This document shows, one piece after another, positions 10,201 through 17,332 of a stretch of DNA of 64,000 bases (its first letter is position 1; each line of letters begins with the position of its first letter). This DNA comes from Alphaproteobacteria bacterium (GTDB taxonomy: Bacteria; Pseudomonadota; Alphaproteobacteria; MPNO01; UBA830). The notes beneath the pieces were generated by a model. The model was not told the origin of the DNA. It saw only the letters and a program-made list of their open reading frames with translations, and did not search any database. A program made the translations under genes and the position numbers. Where the stretch lies: the NCBI GenBank assembly GCA_022822405.1, contig JAJEBT010000212.1, forward strand, positions 25,361-89,360, in the 5' to 3' direction.

Positions 10201-10869
10201 CGCGACCAGCTTGCTGATGCCGAAGTCGGTCAGCAGTGCCTGGCCCGCGGCATCCACCAGTATGTTCGACGGTTTGATGTCTCGGTGTATCACGCCCTCG
10301 GAATGCGCGTGTGCCAGCGCCTCGGCCAGTTGGCGCATGACCTGATACGAGTCCACCGCGGCCGTACCCAACTCTCCCCGCAGCACCTGTTCGAGCGAGT
10401 GGGGGTAGTAGTCTAAGACAACGTAAAATGCGGCTTCGTCCGCCCACCAGCCCCGATCCCTCATGCCGACGACGTTGCGGTGCCGCAGCTTTTGGAGCGC
10501 AGTCGTTTCGCGCTTGAAGAGTTCACGTTTGATCGCGTCGCCGTGCGCCGTGTTCAACACCTTCACGGCTACGCGCAAACCGCCGTTCGCCGTGTCTTCC
10601 GCCAAGAACACAGTGCTCATTCGTCCGTTGCCGACCTCCTCCAGCAACACGAACCGATCTTCGATCACGCGAGACCCCAGCATCTGTTTCTCCAAGTTTG
10701 ATCGCGACTGCGCCGATCCCATTCTAGGTGGTCTGGGCCTAATTCCGACCGTCCATTGTCCCTCGCTACGTCCTCTGTCATTTGGCGTAACGCTTTGGCG
10801 CCTCAGAATCCCGCCAGTTTCAATAACCCGTCGCGCTGATCGGCGTTGAAACCAGGCGCCGAACCACAT
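7225..10869 (-). CDS. mkoA: Ser/Thr kinase-SF1 helicase fusion, MkoA-like (type I Mokosh)
   Basis: A protein of up to 1214 residues. Residues about 70-330 form a Hanks-type kinase with VAVKVLN (ATP lysine), HRDIKPSN (catalytic loop) and DFGISK (metal-binding). After a linker comes a superfamily 1 helicase of the COG1112 type: Walker A LIQGPPGTGKTS near residue 650, Walker B VIVDEAGRATVPE near 930, LVGDERQLPP, and VDSFQGRECDVVIYS with a final SRARDLLVIVGD. All kinase and helicase signature residues are present, so it looks active. It is translationally coupled to the PLD nuclease gene. Kinase plus COG1112 helicase plus PLD is the described type I Mokosh architecture. ATGs at 10722 and slightly later are alternative starts; the first 49 residues are Arg-rich and may not be translated. 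Confidence 0.85.
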   Translation of the reverse strand: MWFGAWFQRRSARRVIETGGILRRQSVTPNDRGRSEGQWTVGIRPRPPRMGSAQSRSNLEKQMLGSRVIEDRFVLLEEVGNGRMSTVFLAEDTANGGLRVAVKVLNTAHGDAIKRELFKRETTALQKLRHRNVVGMRDRGWWADEAAFYVVLDYYPHSLEQVLRGELGTAAVDSYQVMRQLAEALAHAHSEGVIHRDIKPSNILVDAAGQALLTDFGISKLVANLTVGETLAGYWSGGYAAPEQRSGGPASFPSDVYSLGAVFFHMLTGEPPPAEGPGQSLIAERVGQPFRRVLQRMLATNPDERPTTGAALMLQLDAGRRNEPLPTYPLLLTRNALTDLYRDGHIGDEDLEEAERFLQEELGGVEAEEVFLVSRIRDGEREVLVLGDSIRVICAVAAAGDALVCKTVQTPYDPYLQRDKQRALSSRALWVVGEARAGGAVPGRREDIQALLAELSTFEAVEAAAQKGRRSRRDYVEDWQRVLRESRSKIEKQGRTLVYSQAHVDREYVRFELAQMAPDDLDWEDDTPLAARVSRESPLVPVGNLVDVQGRNVRVARNRYRFQREEVPIPASGYVTVNITEALTEIRRRQRAVDAFLFDQMANPAVAGVILDPSACTQMTKRELDFFQEWLSEDKREVVRRAVSTNDLFLIQGPPGTGKTSVIAEIVLQILKRHPESRILLSSQSNVAVDHALTRIADAEGQSPPEMVRIGRPDRIGHGGQQWTVAERTQAWREEVLGRCSPVDEELRRAEREARRAVKEATRAEIMSEDSAGNLEQWIAEASDIAEQLNEYEEERAQLGKDTATGNRADVEQLVDEAKAEFWNHIEALNELLPQPVEFAGTTEQDALGSIMVAAASLDEHSKSEAPEAAELAGIQEKRRILRHWTNVVGRSKDFEDLVSKTARVVAATCSISAKVNPRFATDGASFEWVIVDEAGRATVPEVLIPIGMAQRVILVGDERQLPPMVDESVGRVQTDDRSVALETSLFQDLLEHEEDPDYAARLVTQYRMHPAIGNLISEVFYDGTLVNGEPARRRKFADSFGAIVNWISTSRLQDRGESRSGDSYENPAEAGVVTAVLDRIRNDGGWRGLLKVGVITGYSGQVGRLRGAIDTGDSRRWPRMTIEIATVDSFQGRECDVVIYSTVRSNPSRRIGFLRDHRRLNVALSRARDLLVIVGDDFMMENAALGTASNPFADVLAHMRSNPEECRIVEARP

Positions 10870-11563
10870 TCCTTTGGATTTCAGAAGTTCACGACCGCGC
10901 GCATAACAACAGTCATACCGGCCCCGATCTCATTGCTCTGGCAATTCGCTTGTTTACCCTGAACGGCACCTTAACGCCGATCACGAGCCCCTCCCGACCC
11001 GTTACCTCCGCTTGGTCGACCTTATCGATCTGTATTGAGGTGATCGCACCATACCTTAGCTCCGCAGCCACATCTACCGGTCGCATCACCAGGAAATCGC
11101 CTGGCACCAGACGTCCGCGGACCGCATCACCCGCGACGCCGACCTCCGCTCGGCCGCCTCGATGCTGCCGCCCGGCGGCCGGCTGGTGACGATCACTTCG
11201 GCCCATTGCGCGCCGGGCGACACCGTCGGCCGCCTCGATCCGCCGGCCCGCTGCGCTCGGCGTGGTGCGAGCCGTCGATCACCACGCTGGCCTTTGTCGC
11301 CGTGTGCTTCGCGCGCTTGAGAATCGCCTCGGCCACGACTGCGTCTACCCCCGGTATGATGAGTAGACAGGTCTCTTCCACGCCTGCGATGTGTCAGGCG
11401 ATATGCTCGCTGGTAAGCCGAGTACCGTGCATGGTCGCTGTCTCTTTGGACTCGCGCTGGGTACGCACGCCGTCTCACTATGCTCTGGGCTTTAGACCCG
11501 CGGTATTCCACGCCTCTTATGACGTAAACCGCAGCATGGGCCAACGATGCGAGAGGGTCGTCC
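10870..11563. other. Degraded intergenic stretch; minus-strand ORF 10913..11206 of unknown status
   Basis: No intact recognisable gene. A minus-strand frame at 10913..11206 (97 codons) ends with VDVAAELRYGAITSIQIDKV and a GLVIGVKVPFRVNKRI segment that recalls the C-terminal beta-barrel of translation-factor-like proteins, but its first half looks like a shadow. A second minus frame around 11193..11381 reads LLIIPGVDAVVAEAILKRAK. On the plus strand about 11090-11220 a frame reads RSAASMLPPGGRLVTITSA, which resembles a methyltransferase fragment. These overlap each other in mixed frames, as expected of decayed sequence. The downstream Dot/Icm genes expected after the pilus operon are not found here. 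Confidence 0.4.
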
Positions 11564-12409
11564 TCAGTCTTCCCGGGTGATGGCGTCCAGCCACGGCTCG
11601 ACATGCTCGATATCGCCGATGTGCCGGGCGGTGCGGCCGTCGGCGTTGCGCCACAGGATCAGCGGTACGCTGTTCACGCCCCATGAGCTGAATATCCGGT
11701 TGTTCGCGGCAATGGCACTCCTGCCGTCTCCTCCCGTCCTCTGCGGTCGCGGATCGAACCATGCCAGCGCCGGATCGGCGCTGGCTGCAATAGCTGTCGC
11801 TCTGTGCGCCGCCTTGGCGCCGAGGACCGCCACCGGAATCACGCGAAGCCGCAGCCTGCCGGCAACCGCAGGCTGGGAAAGTCGCGCGACCGCGGACCGG
11901 GACCACGGGCAGGTCGGGTCCGCGAATACGACCGCCAGCGGCCCCGCCTTCCCGATCTTGAAGCCAAAAGCGTTCGCGGAACGCTGGAACCGCGCCTGGT
12001 CCGGAGTGCCGGACAGGCCGCGCGTCTTCTCCGGACCGGTTGGCCTTCCGTCTTCCGCGGCAGTGTTGGCCGCGGCGCCCGGCGACGCCGGGGCGGCATT
12101 GCCATCCGCTCTCGCATTGCCTCGCGCGCTTGCGATCTGCCGTCCGGTTACCAGCCTCGCGTCCGGCCCGTAGAGGAGGCCGGCGACGGCATGGCCGTCG
12201 GCCGTCAGGTAGACGCTGTAGCTGTCGCCCGTTGCCGGCTCGACGAGGTAGCCGGCCAATCCGCCGCGCTCCCCGAGCGCCACGACCCGGGCGCCTCCGG
12301 CGCGCAGCGCGGCGATCATCGGCGATTCCCCGGTATCCGCTCCGTGGACCGGAAGCGCCGAAGCGGCAGAGGCAAGAATCGCCGCCAGCGCGGCCGCAGT
12401 TCGCCTCAT
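11564..12409 (-). CDS. Periplasmic DsbC/DsbG-like thioredoxin-fold protein with CPWS site
   Basis: A 281-residue protein with an N-terminal signal peptide (MRRTAAALAAILASAASA, cleavage near ALPVHGA). The C-terminal half has a thioredoxin-fold segment with VVFADPTCPWSRSAVARL, where the usual CxxC is CPWS: the second cysteine is replaced by Ser, so it has a single active-site thiol. A cis-proline region NSVPLILW follows near the end. Dsb-like proteins of this kind are common in conjugation loci, where they help fold pilus or secretion proteins with disulfides; the monothiol site would favour isomerase-type or binding activity. Its ATG overlaps the upstream stop by 4 nt, making it the last visible gene of the pilus operon. 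Confidence 0.7.
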   Translation of the reverse strand: MRRTAAALAAILASAASALPVHGADTGESPMIAALRAGGARVVALGERGGLAGYLVEPATGDSYSVYLTADGHAVAGLLYGPDARLVTGRQIASARGNARADGNAAPASPGAAANTAAEDGRPTGPEKTRGLSGTPDQARFQRSANAFGFKIGKAGPLAVVFADPTCPWSRSAVARLSQPAVAGRLRLRVIPVAVLGAKAAHRATAIAASADPALAWFDPRPQRTGGDGRSAIAANNRIFSSWGVNSVPLILWRNADGRTARHIGDIEHVEPWLDAITRED

Positions 12410-13002
12410 CGTTCCTCTCCGCCGCGCGTCGGCCGATGGGTCACCGCAAGCGACGCGCCGTCGGGCGAGAGTTCGCCCGCCGGAGGTTCCGGAAGGTGCG
12501 AGAGTCCGAAGAAGAGCGTGCGCACGACGTCGGCGAAACTTCCCTCGAAAACCCGGCTCCGGTGCACCCGGTAGCGGCGGTCCGTGAGAAACAGGATCTC
12601 GACCCCGGCCCGCGCGCCCCAGCGCGCGAGAATGTCCGCAAGCGTCTCCCCAGCCTCGATCCGCCAGCTCGCGCGTCCGCTGCGGCCGCTCACGAACTCG
12701 GCGTCGGCCGGGTCCAGCCCCGCGGGGCGGACATGGATCTCGTCGCCGTGGCGCACATGGTCCAGCCCCTCACCATGGAGGAGGCTTTCCCAGTTCCCGT
12801 AACTGCGCGGGATCCGGCGCCCCGTGTCGACGCGGCGGTCGAACCGCACCGTCAGCGGCTTCGGAACAAGCCGCTGCAGCACAGGGCCGAGCGCGGCGGG
12901 GTCGCCGTGTTCGGGCATGGCGAAGCTCGGCCGCGGTCCGGGCGGGGGGATGTAGCGGAACGCCGCTCCGGCATCAGCCGCGGCGAACGTGGCGGCCAGC
13001 AT
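12406..13002 (-). CDS. TcpQ/PilL-like domain protein of the pilus/T4BSS operon
   Basis: A 198-residue protein whose last third contains WRIEAGETLADILARWGARA and FEGSFADVVRTLFFGL, the pattern of the toxin-coregulated-pilus Q (TcpQ) C-terminal domain. An upstream SYGNWESLLHGEGL segment resembles the N-terminal domain of secretin-associated proteins. The N-terminus MLAATFAAADAGA is a short hydrophobic leader, possibly a signal peptide. Its ATG overlaps the IcmT-like stop by 1 nt (TGATG). By position it follows traK/icmT as traL does in R64, but I see no direct likeness to TraL. It probably sits at the secretin/outer-membrane part of the machine. Confidence 0.6.
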   Translation of the reverse strand: MLAATFAAADAGAAFRYIPPPGPRPSFAMPEHGDPAALGPVLQRLVPKPLTVRFDRRVDTGRRIPRSYGNWESLLHGEGLDHVRHGDEIHVRPAGLDPADAEFVSGRSGRASWRIEAGETLADILARWGARAGVEILFLTDRRYRVHRSRVFEGSFADVVRTLFFGLSHLPEPPAGELSPDGASLAVTHRPTRGGEER

Positions 13003-13277
13003 CAGCCAAAATCCACAAAACGCCGCACATGTCGAAAATGAAGCGCCGGCCGGCGTCCCGCGGCGCGGGCGCGTAGCGCGCGCAACGCCGCCTGCGGGCG
13101 GTATCCGCGCGCCTCCGCAAGGCGGAACGCGATCATGCCTGCGGCCGCAAGCGCGGTCGTCCACCAGGCCGGCACGAATATCCAGAGCACCAGCAGCACC
13201 AGCAGCCGCGCGTCGAGCCAGTAGAGGCGGACGGGACGCATGGTGTCGCGCCAGGCTATCGTTGCGGGATCGATCAT
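13002..13277 (-). CDS. icmT: IcmT/TraK-like inner membrane protein of the type IVB secretion system
   Basis: A 91-residue protein. It begins IDPATIAWRDTMRPVRLYWL, followed by a hydrophobic stretch (LLVLLVLWIFVPAWWTTALA) and a basic C-terminal tail. IcmT of Legionella and TraK of plasmid R64 have this size, the WRDxxRxPR-like start and the same aromatic-rich membrane region. The gene directly follows dotB (traJ), as in R64 traJ-traK. Its precise role in the Dot/Icm machine is not settled in the literature I know. Assignment rests on size, membrane layout and gene order. Confidence 0.72.
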   Translation of the reverse strand: MIDPATIAWRDTMRPVRLYWLDARLLVLLVLWIFVPAWWTTALAAAGMIAFRLAEARGYRPQAALRALRARAAGRRPALHFRHVRRFVDFG

Positions 13278-13292
13278 GTGGGCGTGTCCTTG

Positions 13293-14450
13293 TCATTCCG
13301 GGGGGATGCCCCCGTGTTTCGGGAGCGGAACTCGCTCGGCCGCCGGCGCGGCCGCGCCGGCCCGGATGCGTCGAAGATCCGCGGCTCCGAGGCGACCCTC
13401 CCGGAACGCCCGCTCGGCCGAAGCCGCGAGATCGTTTCCGGTGCACGCCAGCGCCCGCGCGATCCGCGTCGGCCAGCGTGCCGGGGGCATCCCGAGAAGC
13501 GCGGCCTTGAGCGCGCCGTCGAACACCAGCCATTCCCGGACGGCGGTGCGCCCGCCGCGGGGATCGGGAACCAGGAGCTGCGTGACCGCGATGTTCATCG
13601 CATCGATCAGCGCCGCGCCGCGCTCGTCGCGCTCGTGGGCAGGAAACTCCGCCAGCAGCCGCCGGATCGTCGCCGCGACCCCGATGGTGTGCGCCGTGGA
13701 AAACACCGCTATGCCGTAATCCGCGGCCCGGAGGACGGCCTCGACGGTCTCGCGGTCGCGCGCCTCGCCGACGATCACCGCCGCCGGCCGCCGGCGGAGG
13801 CTCGAACGGAGCCCGTCGGCAAAGCTCGGGAAATGCCGTGGAATCTCGGACGAGGACATCATCGCCGCGTCGCCGCCGATGCCGTCAAAGACGAACTCGA
13901 TCGGCGCCTCGTAGGACTGTATTCGCCCGGCCCCGCGCTCGAGAAGCCGCCGTGTGCCGGCCGCGAGCAGCGTCGACTTGCCGGAGCCGGGAATGCCGGT
14001 GACCAGAGTCAGGCCGCGGCACGCGTCCCACGCCGAGACGATCTCGGGTTCGATCCCGAGATCATCCATCGACGGCGGCCTTCCCGGCAGCACGCGCATC
14101 GTGATGTTGATCCCGAAACCGCCGGCGACCAGCACCGGGGCAAGGTTGCAGCGGAACCGGTGATGGAGGCCGCGTCCGCAGGCGACCGCGTGGGAGCAAT
14201 CGATCGCGCGCCCGGACCGCAGGATCCCGTCGCCGGTGCCGCCGAATATCCGCTCCACGAGCTGTCCCATCGCGATGCCGTCAAGGCGTGTCGCGGTCGC
14301 CTGCCAGAGCACGCCGTCGATCTCGACAAACACCGGGCTGCCGGTCTGGAAGGAGACATCCGACGCCCGCTGTACCGCCGCCCACGTCAGAAGCCCGTCG
14401 AGCCGGTCGGGCTCGAACTGGGCGAGGCCGTCGGGCGCGAGAGCCGTCAC
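13293..14450 (-). CDS. dotB: DotB/TraJ-like AAA+ ATPase of the type IVB secretion system
   Basis: A 385-residue ATPase of the VirB11/PilT superfamily. Near residue 148 it has the Walker A motif VTGIPGSGKSTLL, followed by the Asp-box-like EAPIEFVFDG and Walker B-type VIVGEARDRET, with the His-box FSTAHTIG. These features are typical of DotB (TraJ in R64), the hexameric cytoplasmic ATPase that powers assembly or substrate transfer. The GTG start at 14450 overlaps the dotC stop by 4 nt. All catalytic motifs look intact. Confidence 0.88.
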   Translation of the reverse strand: MTALAPDGLAQFEPDRLDGLLTWAAVQRASDVSFQTGSPVFVEIDGVLWQATATRLDGIAMGQLVERIFGGTGDGILRSGRAIDCSHAVACGRGLHHRFRCNLAPVLVAGGFGINITMRVLPGRPPSMDDLGIEPEIVSAWDACRGLTLVTGIPGSGKSTLLAAGTRRLLERGAGRIQSYEAPIEFVFDGIGGDAAMMSSSEIPRHFPSFADGLRSSLRRRPAAVIVGEARDRETVEAVLRAADYGIAVFSTAHTIGVAATIRRLLAEFPAHERDERGAALIDAMNIAVTQLLVPDPRGGRTAVREWLVFDGALKAALLGMPPARWPTRIARALACTGNDLAASAERAFREGRLGAADLRRIRAGAAAPAAERVPLPKHGGIPPE

Positions 14451-15262
14451 CGCGGATCTCCGTCCGCGAGCGGCGTCCACTGCGCGGGGTCGGGGTCGAG
14501 GCGCGCTTCCGCTTGGATTGCTGCCAGCGCCTCGCCGATCCGCATTGTCCGGCCGCCGCCGCTGACGGAGACGCGCTCGACGGTAATTTCCGGCGCCGAC
14601 GCCATCCGCGCCAGATGCAGGCGGCGCCACAGGATCACCCCTTCGAATGTCCGGTTCAGGCGGTCGAGATCGGCTGCGAAGATGTCGTCCGCGAGCGCCT
14701 CCCCGCGTTTCCAGCCCTCTTCGAGCCACTGCCGCCACGCCCCCTCCTCGCCGGCGCTCCGCGGGAACAGCACCGTGGCCGGGGGATCGGGCGCCGGCCA
14801 CGCGCGGAGCAGGAAGTCGCGCCAGTGCGGCGGCGCGCTCACCAGCCGCCCGGGTTCGAGGATGCGGATCACCCGGCGCGCCCGTGCCGCCCGCGCGCCG
14901 TCCCTGTCGAGGCGGAAGGCGCGCTCCGTCCGGCCCGCGACCGGGGGCATCACCGTGAAGCCGTCCACCTCCAGCATCAGCTCGCGGAAACGGTAGACCC
15001 GGGAGAGCTGGGCGGCGAGACGCTCCACCATCGCGGAGATCTCGGCGCCGCGCCGCGCGAGGCCGGCACGGGCGGCGAACGCCAGCGCCGCGGTCCGCAT
15101 CGCGGCATGCCGCTTGTCTTCCGCGATCCCGGCGCCCGCTTCGCGCTGCGGTGTCATCTCGAGAAGCGCATCGAGCGTTGGCGGGCCGCTGTCTCCGGCA
15201 AGCGCCGGAAACGCGGCGAAGAGCGCAGCCGCGGCTGCAGCCGCCATCAGGCGGGAGGTCAT
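14447..15262 (-). CDS. dotC: DotC/TraI-like outer-membrane core lipoprotein-family component
   Basis: A 271-residue protein with signal peptide MTSRLMAAAAAAALFAAFPALA. The mature part has the DotC family segments ALAFAARAGLARRGAEI, VYRFRELMLEVDGFTVMPPV and RILEPGRLVSAPPHWRDFLL with conserved WRQWLEEGWKRGEALADDIF. DotC, with DotD, localises DotH in the outer-membrane core of Dot/Icm systems. No lipobox cysteine follows the signal peptide here, unlike Legionella DotC, so it may be periplasmic. Start ATG at 15262 overlaps the dotD stop (ATGA). Confidence 0.87.
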   Translation of the reverse strand: MTSRLMAAAAAAALFAAFPALAGDSGPPTLDALLEMTPQREAGAGIAEDKRHAAMRTAALAFAARAGLARRGAEISAMVERLAAQLSRVYRFRELMLEVDGFTVMPPVAGRTERAFRLDRDGARAARARRVIRILEPGRLVSAPPHWRDFLLRAWPAPDPPATVLFPRSAGEEGAWRQWLEEGWKRGEALADDIFAADLDRLNRTFEGVILWRRLHLARMASAPEITVERVSVSGGGRTMRIGEALAAIQAEARLDPDPAQWTPLADGDPR

Positions 15263-15750
15263 GATGCCGTTCCGGACGGCGGCAGCCAGTCGAGTTGGAT
15301 CTGCCGCCGGTCGGCATCGACGGTCAGCAGGGCGTACGTGCCGGCCTGGAGGCCGGCATCGCGAAGGAGATCGATGAGGCGCCGGCTCTGCCCGCCGACG
15401 GCGACGATGACCGGCCGTGCCGGCGTTGCTCCCGCGGTCCCGAACCGGTAGCCGGCGAACCCGGCAAGCTTCCCGGCGAGAGATTCCAGGGGTCCGATCC
15501 AGTCGAGGGTCACCCGCTGCAAAAGCGCCGGCGGGACCACGCGCGGCGCCGGCGCGGGCTCTTCCGGCGTTGCGCCGGTGCGGATGCGCGCCAGCGCGGC
15601 GAGCGCCGTTTCGGCCCGTACCGCCGCCTCGACCAGGCGCAACTCGGCGACGTCCGGAGTCGCCGGCGGCGGCGGGGCTTCCCGGGGCGAGACGATGCAG
15701 CCCGGGACGAGGATGGCGGCGGCCAGCGCCGCCGCGCGCAGGCCCGTCAC
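15259..15750 (-). CDS. dotD: DotD/TraH-like lipoprotein of the type IVB secretion system
   Basis: A 163-residue predicted lipoprotein: a hydrophobic leader ending in a lipobox AAAILVPGC near residue 17. The C-terminal domain contains RVTLDWIGPLESLAGKLAGF and RPVIVAVGGQSRRLIDLLRD followed by AGLQAG, the recognisable secretin N1-like fold of DotD. In Dot/Icm systems DotD partners with DotC and DotH at the outer membrane. The GTG start at 15750 overlaps the upstream peptidase-fusion stop by 4 nt. It lies directly before dotC-dotB-icmT, matching traH-I-J-K of R64. Confidence 0.87.
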   Translation of the reverse strand: MTGLRAAALAAAILVPGCIVSPREAPPPPATPDVAELRLVEAAVRAETALAALARIRTGATPEEPAPAPRVVPPALLQRVTLDWIGPLESLAGKLAGFAGYRFGTAGATPARPVIVAVGGQSRRLIDLLRDAGLQAGTYALLTVDADRRQIQLDWLPPSGTAS

Positions 15751-16964
15751 GGCGCCGTCCCGGCGTCGCCGACGACGAGGTGGCGGTTGGCCCGGTGCGC
15801 GGTCGCGACGAGGGCGCGGCGGGTCGCGGGCGCGGCGAGAAGGAGGTCGACCGCGCCGAGAAACGTCCCCTCCATGCGCGCCTCCGCGTTGACGCTGAAA
15901 GCCTGCCGGGCCGTCCAGACGACCGACCAGCCGGCCCTTGCCGCCCATTCCCTGAGCACATCCTCAACGGTCCCGTGGACTCCGGGATCGACCGTCCACG
16001 GCCCGGATTCGGTCGCGCCCGTCTCCTGTTCGGCGTCGCGATAGCGGAAGAAGACGATTGCGCCGTCCCGCCATTCCCATGCATAGCCGGTGCGTGTGGC
16101 GATGCGGTCGAGGAGTGCCGGGAGGGTGCCCCGGAACTGGATCCTGAGCGGCGCCGGCGCCGGCAGATCCACCGCGCCGTCGGCGATGCGCGGCGGGCGG
16201 TCCTCGATCTCCACCGGCGCGGCGGCGAGCTCCGAGAGGCGTCCCGCCAGCGCTGCGAGCGTTGCCGGGCGTTCTTCGCGGAGCGCGAGCTCCTTCGTGG
16301 CGAGGTGCGCAGGCAGCGCGCGGGACGGTACCGGAGTCAACCGGGTTGCCGGGATGCGGTCGTCATCAGGCGTCTGCGGTTCCGGAACGGCGGCGCCCGG
16401 GGCGTCGGCCCTGTCCGCAGCGGTCCCCGCGTGGGTGGGATCTGCGCCGGAGGTCGCGGCCTTGCCGAGTCCGCCCGCTTCGACGATGCCGGCGTTGAGG
16501 CCGACGAACACCACCATCGCGCCTGCCGCCATTCCGGGACCGAGCGGGCAGTAGCCGCGGCATACGGGCCGGCCGCGGCGGCGCTGCAGAAGGATGCGGT
16601 AGGCGAGAGCGAGAAGCGAGCCCAGCAACAGCGCCCAGCCGAGGCCGAGGGGGCCGAGCACGGCGCCGAAAGCTCCGAACATCATCGCATCGCCCGGGAA
16701 TATCGGCCACTTGCGCCGCCGCCGGTGTGCGATGGCGATCGGGATCGCGACGATCGCGGCGCCGATTGCGGCGCCGGCCAGCGCTTCTCCGGCCGACCCT
16801 GGCGTGGTTACCCCGTCCGATGCGAGCAGAAGCCACAGGAGCCCGGCGCTCAGGAGGAGGGCCACATGGCCGGGCTCGACGGTCATGTGGCGCGCGTCGT
16901 TCACCGCGATCGCGGCCATCGCCGCCAGCACCGGCACCATCAGAAAGAGATCATTGGCGTTCAT
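15747..16964 (-). CDS. Prepilin peptidase (A24/PilU-like) fused to a TcpQ/PilL-like domain
   Basis: A 405-residue protein. The first ~180 residues have several hydrophobic helices and two aspartates in the right setting for an A24 prepilin peptidase: D23 in AVNDARHMTVEPGH and D92 in WPIFPGDAMMFGAFGAVLG. The C-terminal ~130 residues contain LRIQFRGTLPALLDRIATRT, WTVDPGVHGTVEDVLREWAA and ARMEGTFLGAVDLLL, the TcpQ-type domain seen in PilL. A Pro/Ala-rich linker joins them. So one polypeptide carries the enzyme that cleaves the PilS/PilV leaders and a periplasmic pilus-assembly domain. In R64 PilU and PilL are separate. Start ATG overlaps the previous stop (ATGA). The fusion is seen directly; its function is inferred. 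Confidence 0.75.
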   Translation of the reverse strand: MNANDLFLMVPVLAAMAAIAVNDARHMTVEPGHVALLLSAGLLWLLLASDGVTTPGSAGEALAGAAIGAAIVAIPIAIAHRRRRKWPIFPGDAMMFGAFGAVLGPLGLGWALLLGSLLALAYRILLQRRRGRPVCRGYCPLGPGMAAGAMVVFVGLNAGIVEAGGLGKAATSGADPTHAGTAADRADAPGAAVPEPQTPDDDRIPATRLTPVPSRALPAHLATKELALREERPATLAALAGRLSELAAAPVEIEDRPPRIADGAVDLPAPAPLRIQFRGTLPALLDRIATRTGYAWEWRDGAIVFFRYRDAEQETGATESGPWTVDPGVHGTVEDVLREWAARAGWSVVWTARQAFSVNAEARMEGTFLGAVDLLLAAPATRRALVATAHRANRHLVVGDAGTAP

Positions 16965-17332
16965 CGTTTTCCTTTCCCCGGGATCCGGGTTCCGCCGAAG
17001 GTTGTCCGAAGGAGCGGGCACCACGCCGCGATCGCGGCCTCGCGGCAGAGCGCGGGAGACAATGCTGCGGGAGGCATGCCGGTCCCGGCGCGCGCGCGGT
17101 TCCATGCCAGCAGCGCAATCTGGGCGTCGCGGAGTGCCGCGAGCCTCGCGATCTCGGCGCGCATGTCCTCGATCGCACCGAGAGCCCGCCGCTGCGCCGG
17201 CGCCGGTTCCGGATCCACGTGAGCTTCCTTGGCCCCGATGCCCTCGGCGTCCGCTGCCGGGGCCGGGCCGAGGACGGCGAGAGCGAGTGCCGCCGCGCCG
17301 CCCGCGCGGAGCATTCTCAGCATCCCGTGCAT
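16961..17332 (-). CDS. Small secreted protein of the pilus operon, unknown function
   Basis: A 123-residue protein with an Ala-rich signal peptide (RAGGAAALALAVLGPAPAA). The mature part is mostly helical with RALGAIEDMRAEIARLAALR, and contains two cysteines (PALCREAAIAAWC). I do not recognise a family. Lytic transglycosylase PilT and PilM occupy this neighbourhood in R64, but this protein is too short for PilT and lacks a transglycosylase Glu motif. It overlaps the PilV-like gene by 16 nt and the peptidase gene by 4 nt, so it is part of the same transcript. Confidence 0.55.
   Translation of the reverse strand: MHGMLRMLRAGGAAALALAVLGPAPAADAEGIGAKEAHVDPEPAPAQRRALGAIEDMRAEIARLAALRDAQIALLAWNRARAGTGMPPAALSPALCREAAIAAWCPLLRTTFGGTRIPGKGKR

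Noticed and set aside
13278..14996. 572-codon plus-strand open frame
   Set aside because: Antisense of dotB/dotC; its composition (runs of Arg, Ala, Pro) and lack of motifs mark it as a GC-skew shadow.
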